A stretch of 9,074 nt of DNA from Bacteriovoracaceae bacterium (GTDB taxonomy: Bacteria > Bdellovibrionota > Bacteriovoracia > Bacteriovoracales > Bacteriovoracaceae): contig JAGSHJ010000101.1 in NCBI GenBank assembly GCA_023954595.1, positions 1 to 9,074 on the forward strand, given 5' to 3'. Positions 1 through 6,905 of the stretch are shown here, in pieces. The notes below the pieces were generated by a model. It made no database searches. It was not told the DNA's origin and worked only from the letters and a program-made list of their open reading frames with translations. The stretch's first letter is position 1. Each line of letters begins with the position of its first letter. The translations under genes were made by a program, and so were the position numbers.

Positions 1-1049
1 AACCTCTCATTGATTTGTAGCTCTCTTCTGCTTTTGAGAACTTTCCGAGCTAAATAATAGAGAAGTGTTGAAAACGTCAGACCAATTAAAAGAATAATCC
101 AAGTCAGATTACTACTTATGTCCTGCTCGAAACTAGGTGTGCTCTTGTAGGTGATAGCGATGTCCCGGTTTGCAAGGCTAAGTTCATTTAAGATTTGAAA
201 CTTGGGTTGATGACCATCTTTATTTTCAAAGGAGTCATATATCTTTGATGGGCTACCTGATCCTTTAAAAAAAATGGTTACAGACAAGAATCTGCTAAAG
301 TTTGTTTGCTCTTTGAGAATGGTATTAAATAATCTTTCGGTGTGGAAAATACCAAATACATAACCCTTTTTAAGAAGTGACCTTTGTTCTTTTCTACTTG
401 GAATTATTGCAGAACTGTAGACAGGGTAGAATAAGTTAAAACCATCTGCTCTTATTCCCTCTTTGGTAAATAGTTCTACTTCTTTTGTAAGAGTCGGTTT
501 ACCGTCAATAGCAGCTTCAAGCATTGGTACCGCTCTACTTTCTTCACTCAGTAAGTCAAAGCCTTGCAATGGTTTTATTATTGTATCAAATGGAGACACA
601 GTTTTTACAGGAGCATACACTTGTCGATTAAGATTCTCTGGCCAGACCTCAAAGTTTTCACTTCCTTGTTCACGCATTTTGGATATAAAACCTTCAAGAT
701 TTTCAGAGGATACAAGTTGTGCATAACCCATAGCGGTCATACCTGGGTAATTCTCTTTTATTCCTACGTTGTTTGTATATTCGTGAAAGGCGTCTGCGGT
801 TAAATCTCTTTCATCCATTAACATGGCGGCAGTCTGGCTAAGCGCATTTTTATAATAATCCATGCGCCCTTGAATTGCCTGATGAACATTAGAGGTGTAT
901 TTGGCAAAGGTTAATTCGTCTCTCTCTTTCTCTGAAAAGTGGATGTATACGCTCGCCAGAATAGCCCCTGAACAAAGAACAATATAGGCGATAAACGCCA
1001 TGGTTGACGCTTTTTTTGCCGCTGTTTTTGTTTTGTTCAAAGTCTCCAA
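1..1049 (-). CDS. CHASE-domain membrane receptor (N-terminal part; C-terminus beyond window)
   Basis: The visible 349 residues form a sensor module that runs off the left edge, so the output domain (histidine kinase, GGDEF/EAL or other) cannot be seen. A hydrophobic segment at about residues 17-36 and another at about 316-333 bracket a periplasmic region. That region matches the CHASE family pattern: YPG at 101-103, M-G-Y at 107-109, YAPVKTVSPFD at about 145-155, GFDLLSEESR at 163-172, then LEAAIDGKPTLTKEVEL and a YPVY at 208-211. CHASE domains bind small extracellular ligands such as cytokinin-like or peptide signals and signal through a cytoplasmic output domain. After the second membrane segment the chain is basic and helical (LARKVLKSRRELQ), as in linkers leading to a kinase or cyclase. 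I chose the TTG start because AAGGAG lies five bases upstream; the first ATG in frame, at residue 17, is inside the start of the membrane helix. The CHASE call is fairly sure; the ligand is unknown. Confidence 0.82.
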   Translation of the reverse strand, partial: METLNKTKTAAKKASTMAFIAYIVLCSGAILASVYIHFSEKERDELTFAKYTSNVHQAIQGRMDYYKNALSQTAAMLMDERDLTADAFHEYTNNVGIKENYPGMTAMGYAQLVSSENLEGFISKMREQGSENFEVWPENLNRQVYAPVKTVSPFDTIIKPLQGFDLLSEESRAVPMLEAAIDGKPTLTKEVELFTKEGIRADGFNLFYPVYSSAIIPSRKEQRSLLKKGYVFGIFHTERLFNTILKEQTNFSRFLSVTIFFKGSGSPSKIYDSFENKDGHQPKFQILNELSLANRDIAITYKSTPSFEQDISSNLTWIILLIGLTFSTLLYYLARKVLKSRRELQINER

Positions 1050-1226
1050 TGGATCTCCTTCACTGATGTATCTTATCAATAACCTTTCACATTAAAGAGT
1101 GAACATTAGGTTGATTAAGCTTTGTTTAAAGTCTGTCAAAGTTGCGTATCAAGCGAACAATGGCTTCACTATGAATAGGCGCTAGCATTTAGGTGTGAAT
1201 AAATTATTGAAAAAGGATTCCCTTAG
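1050..1226. promoter_or_regulatory. Divergent intergenic region between CHASE receptor and ndh
   Basis: This 177-base AT-rich gap must hold the start signals of both divergent genes. On the minus strand a perfect TTGACA (1139-1134) could be a -35 box for the receptor gene, but the hexamer 16 bases further (TAATCA, 1117-1112) is a poor -10. A small inverted repeat, TTCAC at 1086-1090 and GTGAA at 1099-1103 with an eight-base spacer, could be an operator. No convincing sigma-70 pair was seen for ndh; its ribosome site is AAGGA at 1213-1217. Confidence applies to the gap being regulatory, not to any particular box. Confidence 0.35.
1055..1060 (-). promoter_or_regulatory. Ribosome binding site for TTG start of the CHASE gene
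   Basis: Read on the minus strand the bases are AAGGAG, five bases before the TTG at 1049. This is the only good Shine-Dalgarno match near the gene start, and it is the reason for preferring the TTG over the in-frame ATG 16 codons later. Confidence 0.6.
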
Positions 1227-2456
1227 ATGAAAGTTGTGATCATAGGTGCAGGCTTTGGTGGACTGAATGCGGCCAAACAACTCGCTAAAAATAAAGATAT
1301 AGAAATAGTGATAATTGATAGAAGAAACTATCATCTCTTTCAACCATTCTTGTATCAAGTTGCAACTGCCGGATTGTCTCCAGCAGATATAAGTGTTCCT
1401 ATACGAGCTTTTTTTCGTGGTAGAAAAAATGTTGAAGTCTTACTTGGTGAAGTCTCAGAGGTCGATGATAAAAATAAACTGATTAAACTCACAAGTGGTA
1501 AGAGTCTTGGATTCGATAAGCTTATCATTGCCGGAGGAGCAAAAAATAGAATTTTTATCCCAGAATGGGCTCCGCATGTCTTTGGGCTTAAAACAATTCA
1601 AGACGCACTCTCACTTAGAAAAAACATTCTAATGTCTTTTGAACTTGCAGAAATAGAAACAGACCCACAAAGAAAACAAGCACTCACTACATTTGCAATT
1701 ATCGGAGCTGGACCTACTGGAGTGGAACTTGCTGGGGCCATCGCAGAGCTTGCACGATTTACATTAAGTGAAGATTTTAGAAACATTGATCCAAGTGACA
1801 CTCGAGTAATAATCATTGAGGCCGGAACGAGAGTGTTATCAAGCTTTGATCCATCTCTTTCTAAAAAGGCAAAGATTGCGTTGGAAAAACTAGGTGTGAC
1901 TGTGTGGACTGATACTAAAGTTACGAAGATAAGTGAGGGCAAAGTCGAACTAGGACAAGACATCATAAGCGCAAATACCATCATTTGGGCCGCAGGTGTT
2001 GAATCTATTGAACTGGCAAAAGATCTGGAATCGACTATTGGCGCACAATTAAAGAGAGGCAATCGACTTTTAGTAAATGAGAAGCTACAGCTTATAAATC
2101 ATCAAGACATCTATGCACTAGGAGATATAGCTTATTTTGAAAATGAAGAACTTCCAGGTATTGCCCCGGTGGCGATTCAGCAAGGAAAGTATCTTGGGAA
2201 ATCTTTACTTCGATTGAAAAAAGAAAAGGAAGTAAGGCCCTTTGAATATAGGGATAAAGGACAGATGGCCACAATAGGTAGAAGTAAGGCCATCGCTCAG
2301 GTTGGGAAGCTCAAATTCTACGGAAACTTCGCCTGGTATCTATGGGTGTTTATCCATATATACTTTCTAATTGGCTTTAGAAATCGAGTATCCGTCTTCC
2401 TGCAATGGCTTTGGTCTTATTTGACCTATAAAAGGGGAGCGCGAATTATCAATTAA
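1227..2456 (+). CDS. ndh: Type II NADH:quinone oxidoreductase (NDH-2)
   Basis: A single-subunit, non-proton-pumping respiratory flavoprotein that passes electrons from NADH through FAD to membrane quinone at the cytoplasmic face. The 409-residue length is normal for the family. The first Rossmann motif GAGFGG is at residues 7-12 (FAD), followed by the family hallmark DRRNYHLFQPFLYQ at 31-44. The second Rossmann motif GAGPTG at 160-165 binds NADH. ALGD at 297-300 contacts FAD, and the quinone-site signature APVAIQQGKY is at about 313-322. The C-terminus (about 370-400) is rich in Trp, Tyr, Phe and Leu, consistent with the amphipathic anchor that attaches NDH-2 to the membrane, and the chain ends in a basic tail. 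The start has AAGGA nine bases upstream. It stands alone: divergent from the receptor gene and convergent with the metallopeptidase gene, with one base between the stops. Nothing is missing or broken. Confidence 0.95.
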   Translation: MKVVIIGAGFGGLNAAKQLAKNKDIEIVIIDRRNYHLFQPFLYQVATAGLSPADISVPIRAFFRGRKNVEVLLGEVSEVDDKNKLIKLTSGKSLGFDKLIIAGGAKNRIFIPEWAPHVFGLKTIQDALSLRKNILMSFELAEIETDPQRKQALTTFAIIGAGPTGVELAGAIAELARFTLSEDFRNIDPSDTRVIIIEAGTRVLSSFDPSLSKKAKIALEKLGVTVWTDTKVTKISEGKVELGQDIISANTIIWAAGVESIELAKDLESTIGAQLKRGNRLLVNEKLQLINHQDIYALGDIAYFENEELPGIAPVAIQQGKYLGKSLLRLKKEKEVRPFEYRDKGQMATIGRSKAIAQVGKLKFYGNFAWYLWVFIHIYFLIGFRNRVSVFLQWLWSYLTYKRGARIIN

Positions 2457-2457
2457 A

Positions 2458-3795
2458 TTAGAGTAAGTCTAAATAGTCTTGTTCGCTAAAGCTTGGGTGG
2501 TACTCAGAATGCTCAGACTCTGGATTTGATTCACCAATTCTTTGCCCAAAAATATATCTGTCAAAACTCTGTGTGAAGTCTTGGCCACTAAACTCATTCA
2601 ACTTTTCAATGAAGATCTTCGTCGTCCAAAAATCATGTAAATGAGTTTCATATAGCTGTGATAAAAACTTTGTAAGCCCACCATATGGATGAAGCTCATA
2701 GTTTAAGTAGGCCATGAAACTAGCACCTTCTGTGTATGCTTTTCTGTCTGTGATTCTTCTATAAATAGAGTACCCAGATAATTTGGCTGATGAATAAAAA
2801 GGCGTGCGTTTTGATTTATAGCCTTTGTCTCTCCAACTAGCGACAGCTTCATCTAACCAACCTGAGTTGCCATTGACTGGCATTATGCCTCTAGCAAAAT
2901 AGCTGTGAGTTAATTCATGGCCTAGAGCACTGAGTGAAGTAATTGTAGCACCACTATGTTCCATTCCACCCATGCCAGAGATATAGATTGTAAGGCCTGG
3001 GTGTCCCCATGGGCCAAACTTTTCCTCTAGCTCATCTAGAATCGTCTGAACCTTTTTGGTTATTCCTCTAAGACCTCTGGAGTATTTCGAATAGATTCGC
3101 ACAGGAACAGTTCGTCCACTAATTGAGTTAAATTCAAATGATGTCTTTTTAAATCTATCAATTTCCGCAAGATGAAAATAAACGGATGATGTTGTGAAAT
3201 ATTCTGGAAAAATAATTTTGAAATGATTTTTGCCGATTGTGCTCTCGCTACCATTTGAAAAGAATTGGTGCTCGTAATCAGTGCCAATTACTTTGACCTC
3301 TAACTCCATTGCAAATTGATCATATTCAAGATTTGAAGGAAGGTACTGCTCTAAGTAGTGTCGATCAGTTAAATCACTCATCCAGAAGCCTGAGCGTACT
3401 GTGTCTGAGCTGAATTTAATATTTTTTTCAATCCTTCCTGTTAGCTCTAGCTTGTGAACGCCAGCTGGCAAGACTTCATCAATTGTCTTATATCTGGTTT
3501 CATTATCCGGATCCGAAATCGAGATTACTGATGTACTCTTATCATTAAGATGAGCACTTAATGGCATCATGTGAACATCAAATATTGGCCTGCCTGGATG
3601 AGTTTGCTCAAATTCAATAATTGCTTTATAACCCGCAACTGCTGACTCAACATCGTATACAATTTTGTAAGAAGCACTCTGAAAGTCTACAAAGACATAA
3701 CTTTCCCCGTCTTTATTGAAATTTGAGGGAGCATGATCAAGTGCTGCAAAAGCAGAGGAAGCTAAAAATATTGATGTGAGTATAAATTTAAGCAT
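2458..3795 (-). CDS. Exported M1/M61-like zinc metallopeptidase (gluzincin)
   Basis: A 445-residue protein with a clear Sec signal peptide (MLKF, hydrophobic core, then SSAFA with likely cleavage after Ala17 or Ala18), so it acts in the periplasm, outer envelope or outside. The zinc site is HELTH at 293-297 followed after exactly 18 residues by Glu316 in WLDEA, the HExxH-x18-E spacing of clan MA(E) M1 aminopeptidases. Just before it, GGMEH at 276-280 sits where M1 enzymes have GxMEN; the closing His is more like M61 glycyl aminopeptidases (GGLEH-type). Tyr354 in AYTEGASF corresponds to the transition-state tyrosine of the YxKG motif, with E in place of K. The N-terminal 220 residues look beta-rich; no C-terminal helical domain follows, so it is a compact version. 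The ribosome site AAAGGA lies eight bases before the ATG. Substrate is unknown; aminopeptidase is likelier than endopeptidase. It is divergent from the transglutaminase cluster and may share its control region. Confidence 0.82.
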   Translation of the reverse strand: MLKFILTSIFLASSAFAALDHAPSNFNKDGESYVFVDFQSASYKIVYDVESAVAGYKAIIEFEQTHPGRPIFDVHMMPLSAHLNDKSTSVISISDPDNETRYKTIDEVLPAGVHKLELTGRIEKNIKFSSDTVRSGFWMSDLTDRHYLEQYLPSNLEYDQFAMELEVKVIGTDYEHQFFSNGSESTIGKNHFKIIFPEYFTTSSVYFHLAEIDRFKKTSFEFNSISGRTVPVRIYSKYSRGLRGITKKVQTILDELEEKFGPWGHPGLTIYISGMGGMEHSGATITSLSALGHELTHSYFARGIMPVNGNSGWLDEAVASWRDKGYKSKRTPFYSSAKLSGYSIYRRITDRKAYTEGASFMAYLNYELHPYGGLTKFLSQLYETHLHDFWTTKIFIEKLNEFSGQDFTQSFDRYIFGQRIGESNPESEHSEYHPSFSEQDYLDLL

Positions 3796-3853
3796 CGGGA
3801 GTATCCTTTTTCGTAATTCGTAAATACCAAATAAACTGTCTAAGAAAAATCAA

Positions 3854-3870
3854 ATTGAAATTAATTCAAT
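3854..3870. promoter_or_regulatory. Inverted repeat in divergent promoter region (possible operator)
   Basis: The arms ATTGAA (3854-3859) and TTCAAT (3865-3870) are perfect complements around a five-base AT spacer. The repeat overlaps the putative -35 hexamer TTGAAA (3855-3860) of the transglutaminase cluster, and it lies midway between the metallopeptidase and transglutaminase starts. A dimeric regulator could control both directions from here. In AT-rich DNA such a short repeat can arise by chance. Confidence 0.3.
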
Positions 3871-3885
3871 GGCCAACTTTATAAA
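3855..3885 (+). promoter_or_regulatory. Candidate sigma-70-type promoter of the transglutaminase cluster
   Basis: TTGAAA at 3855-3860 (5 of 6 to the -35 consensus) and TATAAA at 3880-3885 (5 of 6 to the -10 consensus). The 19-base spacer is longer than the usual 16-18, which lowers confidence. Transcription from here would give a leader of about 90 bases before the ATG at 3980. A second TATAAA at 3939-3944 lacks a properly spaced -35. Confidence 0.35.
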
Positions 3886-3968
3886 ATTTAAGGGTCTTTA
3901 AAGCTGTTAATTTTACAGGGGTAGAGGCCAGCCCTTTTTATAAACACTAAGTTGTGGCCATCTTTTTT

Positions 3969-3973
3969 GGAGG
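3969..3973 (+). promoter_or_regulatory. Strong ribosome binding site for the first transglutaminase
   Basis: GGAGG six bases before the ATG at 3980 is the best Shine-Dalgarno match of the plus-strand genes and fixes this start. Flanking GGCC words (3926-3929, 3956-3959, 3972-3975) could pair weakly in the leader, but no strong structure is evident. Confidence 0.6.
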
Positions 3974-3979
3974 CCCGTA

Positions 3980-5521
3980 ATGTTTAAAATTTGTACCTTA
4001 TTTGTTTTGTTTTTCGCTTGGCAATCTAGTGCGGTAGTATGCTCCTCGATTGATCTAGCGGATTTTGCTAAAAACCCTAAGAAGTTCATGGACGCACCAT
4101 TGCAGAAATACGATAAAAACTGCAAACCGAGCTCTTTTAGCCTTTTTGATTCCAAATCAATTCAAGATAAGTCATTCATTATAAAAAAAGATCAGGCCCG
4201 AGCAAAATTCTGCCATACAAATAGAGAGGGCGCAAAGGTGTGTTTAAAAGATATCAATCCAGGGGATGATGTTCTTAGAGGACGTGCACCTATTGATAGC
4301 CTTAATATGGCCGAGAACCTAGTTGATCCTGAATATCTAATTAAGAACTTAAAACAAATGGAAGAGCAGGACCTTATTGGCGGTAATGTTGCCATAAAGC
4401 CTTGGTCTGACTGGTATTGGCCAATTGCTGTTGGACAGTTAAGCTTCAGATACAATGACGAGTATATGATGAGGGCCTACAGTAGCAAGGCCCCTGGTGA
4501 AGAAAATGTTTGGACTTGGGTTAATGAGTGGCATCAAAAGGCCATGCCATCAGATATAAACCTTTTATCCCCTGCAGAGAAGTATGACCTTCTTATGGGA
4601 GATACAAACTATACTCTTACTAAACAGATGCTTCAGGCGGGTAGTTTCTATCAACAAAGTTATGGCAAAGTAGAAAGTTGGATGGGCTTATGTCACGGTT
4701 GGGCTCCAGCAAGCTATATGTTGCCAAGACCTGTGAAGAGTTTAAACTTACAAACTCCAAGTGGTGAGACTCTTCAGTTTAAACCAAGTGATTTAAAGGC
4801 ATTAGGTTCACTTCTATGGGCAACTGGGCGTCAACAAAACCGCTTTGTTGGTGGGCGCTGTAATAACAGTAATCCTCAAAAAGATAGTGTTGGAAGAGTT
4901 ATCGATCAGAATTGCTTTGATACAAACCCTGGCTCTTGGCACACAACAGTCGTTTCACAGATTGGACGAAAGAAAACACCTTTTGTTATGGATGCAACCT
5001 TTGATTATGAAGTGTGGAATCACCCGGTAACTGCTTATCAATATAGCTATTTTAACCCATCAAGATTAGAAAGAGCCCGTAGTTTAGAGGATGCCAAAGT
5101 CGAAATCTCTGACTTCCCAAATGACAGGTTCAAAGACTATAGAGGTCCTGAGGCAACAAGTGTTGTAGGTATCTTAATGGATGTAGAGTATCTGGTTGAA
5201 ACTGAACCAAGTAGAGAAGATTTTGATATCGAAAAAAATGACAGATATCAGTATGTTCAATACGCATATGATCTAGAGCTTGATGCTGAGGGTAATATCG
5301 TAGGTGGAGAGTGGTACACGAATAAACACCCAGACTTCTTGTGGACTCCTTTTGAGAACAGCAAGGCACATTCGGTTGTTGATGATTATATTGGTGTAGA
5401 TAAACTTCCATTGAATATGATTACTCATCCGCAATTAAGAGAGTTGGCCCCACATGCTTCTCAAGGTGGACAACCTATCGGTAGAGTTGTTGAAGCAATG
5501 CTAGAGGCCGCGAGCAAGTAA
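3980..5521 (+). CDS. Exported GP42-type (Pep-13 elicitor family) transglutaminase, first copy
   Basis: A 513-residue exported protein resembling the TGase-elicitor family founded by Phytophthora GP42, which cross-links proteins through Gln-Lys bonds. A signal peptide (about 1-18, ending QSSA) is followed by a Cys-containing stretch to about residue 139 that may be a pro-region. The core then runs: PWSDWYWP (141-148) and FRYND (156-160); LSPAEKYD (196-203); the nucleophile motif GLCHGW with Cys238; DLKAL (271-275); NPGSWH with His321; Asp338 or Asp342 as third triad residue; and EVWNHPV (344-350), equivalent to the Pep-13 core VWNQPV. The C-terminal signature is GNIVGGEW (438-445) then HPDFLW (450-455). 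Cys294 and Cys312 may form a disulfide. A strong GGAGG lies six bases before the ATG. The next gene begins one base after this stop, so the two are probably co-translated. The family call rests on motif recognition; activity and substrate are inferred. Confidence 0.83.
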   Translation: MFKICTLFVLFFAWQSSAVVCSSIDLADFAKNPKKFMDAPLQKYDKNCKPSSFSLFDSKSIQDKSFIIKKDQARAKFCHTNREGAKVCLKDINPGDDVLRGRAPIDSLNMAENLVDPEYLIKNLKQMEEQDLIGGNVAIKPWSDWYWPIAVGQLSFRYNDEYMMRAYSSKAPGEENVWTWVNEWHQKAMPSDINLLSPAEKYDLLMGDTNYTLTKQMLQAGSFYQQSYGKVESWMGLCHGWAPASYMLPRPVKSLNLQTPSGETLQFKPSDLKALGSLLWATGRQQNRFVGGRCNNSNPQKDSVGRVIDQNCFDTNPGSWHTTVVSQIGRKKTPFVMDATFDYEVWNHPVTAYQYSYFNPSRLERARSLEDAKVEISDFPNDRFKDYRGPEATSVVGILMDVEYLVETEPSREDFDIEKNDRYQYVQYAYDLELDAEGNIVGGEWYTNKHPDFLWTPFENSKAHSVVDDYIGVDKLPLNMITHPQLRELAPHASQGGQPIGRVVEAMLEAASK

Positions 5522-5522
5522 A

Positions 5523-6797
5523 GTGAAACTTACCTCGCTCTGGCTCTTTTTTCTCCTTCTAAGTCCCGCTCAGGCCAAGCTTGCATGGAAAACCGTAATT
5601 TACATGCAAGCTGACAATGACCTTGCTCCTTACGCTTTGTGGGACTTAAGAGAGATCGCCTCATCTGGAAATAACAGAAATAGAACTTTTGTTCACCTAG
5701 ACTTACCGGGGATGGATACACTTTATGAATTTGAAGTGTTACCGGATGAAAACGAATTATCCAATGAACTGGAGGACTACAAAAGTTCTTCACTTGCAGA
5801 ATTTAAACTCAACTTCATATCTAGAATTGAGGAAAAGAACGCCGGATCTCAACAAAGTAGGCTCTTAGACTTTCTAGTGAAAATAGATTCTGAATATCCC
5901 ACAGAAAATACCATGCTTGTTATTTGGGGGCATGGACAAGGCCATGGAGGTGGTGCTCAGTTTGGTGGTGTAGCACTTGATGACAACCCAAAATCAAAAA
6001 TGAGAGTAGAAGATATAAGGCAGAGTCTAGATCGCTACTATGAAAAGGGTCATCAAAAGATATCTATTGTGGCCATGGACGCTTGTTTAATGCAGAGCTT
6101 TGAAGTGGTCTCTAGCATGGGAGATAGTTCAAATTACTTTATCGGTAGTGCACAGATTCAAAACTTTAAAGGACTTCCTTATCACTTAATAAATGACTAT
6201 ATAAATACCGAGTTGGTGATTGATCAAACCATCAGCGGTGCTAATGAAGACTATCTACTCGCAAAGAAAATTCCGAATCTGTTTGCAAGTGGTTCATCTG
6301 AATTAAGCTCTGAAACAATGAGCTCTGTATCTAGCAAAGAGTTACACCGTTCATTTCTTCCAAGCTTTAATAAGCTCTTCAATCTAATCAATAGATATCT
6401 AGAATCAAATAAGTTTGAAGAAATCGCTCTTAAATCTCATTTATCGCAGATGCCATTTTTCCTTGGAGACTCTAGGGACTTATCAACGATTCTTTCATAC
6501 TTAGAAAGCTACTTTATGAATAAGGGAGTTGATACAATTGCAAAGGCCGGCGCACAGGCACAGAAAGATCTAAATTATTCCCTTATAAGTTATGCTTATG
6601 GGGATGACTATGGTGATGAAATTCTCAATGGCTATTATCTGGGAAGCTTTAAAGCATTTGGATTGTGGCTACCTTCTTCGAAGGAGCAGTATGAGCTTCG
6701 AATTAATCAATTTAGAGGAGCAAACCTCTATAAAAATAAGTACTTTCAACAATATAGGCTCTTTCTAGAGAAACTATATGAGCAATCGCTCTTTTAA
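5523..6797 (+). CDS. Exported clostripain-family (C11) cysteine peptidase
   Basis: A 424-residue exported peptidase of the clostripain family (clan CD), enzymes that cut after Arg or Lys and usually self-activate by internal cleavage. The signal peptide is at 1-18 (basic start, Leu/Phe core, PAQA). The family pattern follows at once: WKTVIYMQADNDL (22-34), the His motif IWGHGQGHGG (134-143) with catalytic His137, and the Cys motif MDACLMQSFEV (185-195) with catalytic Cys188. Between Cys188 and the C-terminus lies a Ser-rich, poorly conserved stretch (about 253-275) and a further alpha/beta part. Basic residues (for example Lys248, Lys249) could be self-cleavage points, but I cannot assign one. 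The GTG start is one base after the transglutaminase stop and has no strong ribosome site of its own, which implies translational coupling. Its place between two transglutaminases suggests that it activates them, trims their substrates, or works alongside them; that is inference. Confidence 0.87.
   Translation: MKLTSLWLFFLLLSPAQAKLAWKTVIYMQADNDLAPYALWDLREIASSGNNRNRTFVHLDLPGMDTLYEFEVLPDENELSNELEDYKSSSLAEFKLNFISRIEEKNAGSQQSRLLDFLVKIDSEYPTENTMLVIWGHGQGHGGGAQFGGVALDDNPKSKMRVEDIRQSLDRYYEKGHQKISIVAMDACLMQSFEVVSSMGDSSNYFIGSAQIQNFKGLPYHLINDYINTELVIDQTISGANEDYLLAKKIPNLFASGSSELSSETMSSVSSKELHRSFLPSFNKLFNLINRYLESNKFEEIALKSHLSQMPFFLGDSRDLSTILSYLESYFMNKGVDTIAKAGAQAQKDLNYSLISYAYGDDYGDEILNGYYLGSFKAFGLWLPSSKEQYELRINQFRGANLYKNKYFQQYRLFLEKLYEQSLF
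6780..6795 (+). terminator. Weak hairpin plus T-run at the end of the C11 peptidase gene
   Basis: GAGC (6780-6783) and GCTC (6788-6791) form a four-base-pair stem with a four-base loop, followed by TTTT, and overlap the last codons and stop of the peptidase gene. The stem is short for an intrinsic terminator. At most it would attenuate readthrough into the second transglutaminase. Confidence 0.2.
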
Positions 6798-6905
6798 GAA
6801 TTCCAAATACTTCTAATACCTTACATGTAATTTGTTCATTGAAAGTTCTTTATGACGCAGGGCTGTGATATGTCGTGCATACAAAAATATTTCAAAGGAA
6901 CATAT
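6798..6905. promoter_or_regulatory. Gap between the C11 peptidase and second transglutaminase, with a 10-base palindrome
   Basis: This 108-base gap contains the perfect palindrome TTACATGTAA at 6821-6830, which could be a small operator. TTGAAA at 6839-6844 resembles a -35 box, but no good -10 hexamer lies 16-18 bases beyond it. The second transglutaminase may therefore be read from the cluster promoter or from a promoter that does not look like sigma-70. Confidence 0.25.
6894..6900 (+). promoter_or_regulatory. Ribosome binding site deciding the start of the second transglutaminase
   Basis: AAAGGAA ends five bases before the ATG at 6906. That ATG opens a typical signal peptide, whereas the upstream in-frame ATG at 6852 would add 18 polar residues in front of it and has no such site. 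Confidence 0.65.

Noticed and set aside
463..803. Plus-strand open frames of 79-87 codons
   Set aside because: They lie antisense to the CHASE receptor gene, which has strong family motifs throughout; they have no ribosome site and no recognisable protein features.
3917..3940. Terminator-like GGGG...CCCTTTTT in the leader of the first transglutaminase
   Set aside because: Only three or four base pairs can form and the loop is large; there is no upstream plus-strand transcript that would need ending here.
3980..4042. Lipoprotein signal in the first transglutaminase (Cys21)
   Set aside because: The residues before Cys21 (A-V-V) do not fit a lipobox, which needs a small residue at -1; ordinary cleavage after SSA at residue 18 is more likely.
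6852..6905. Earlier ATG start for the second transglutaminase
   Set aside because: It would put 18 polar, Cys-containing residues before a normal signal peptide; the ATG at 6906 has a clear AAAGGAA site and begins with a typical MK sequence.
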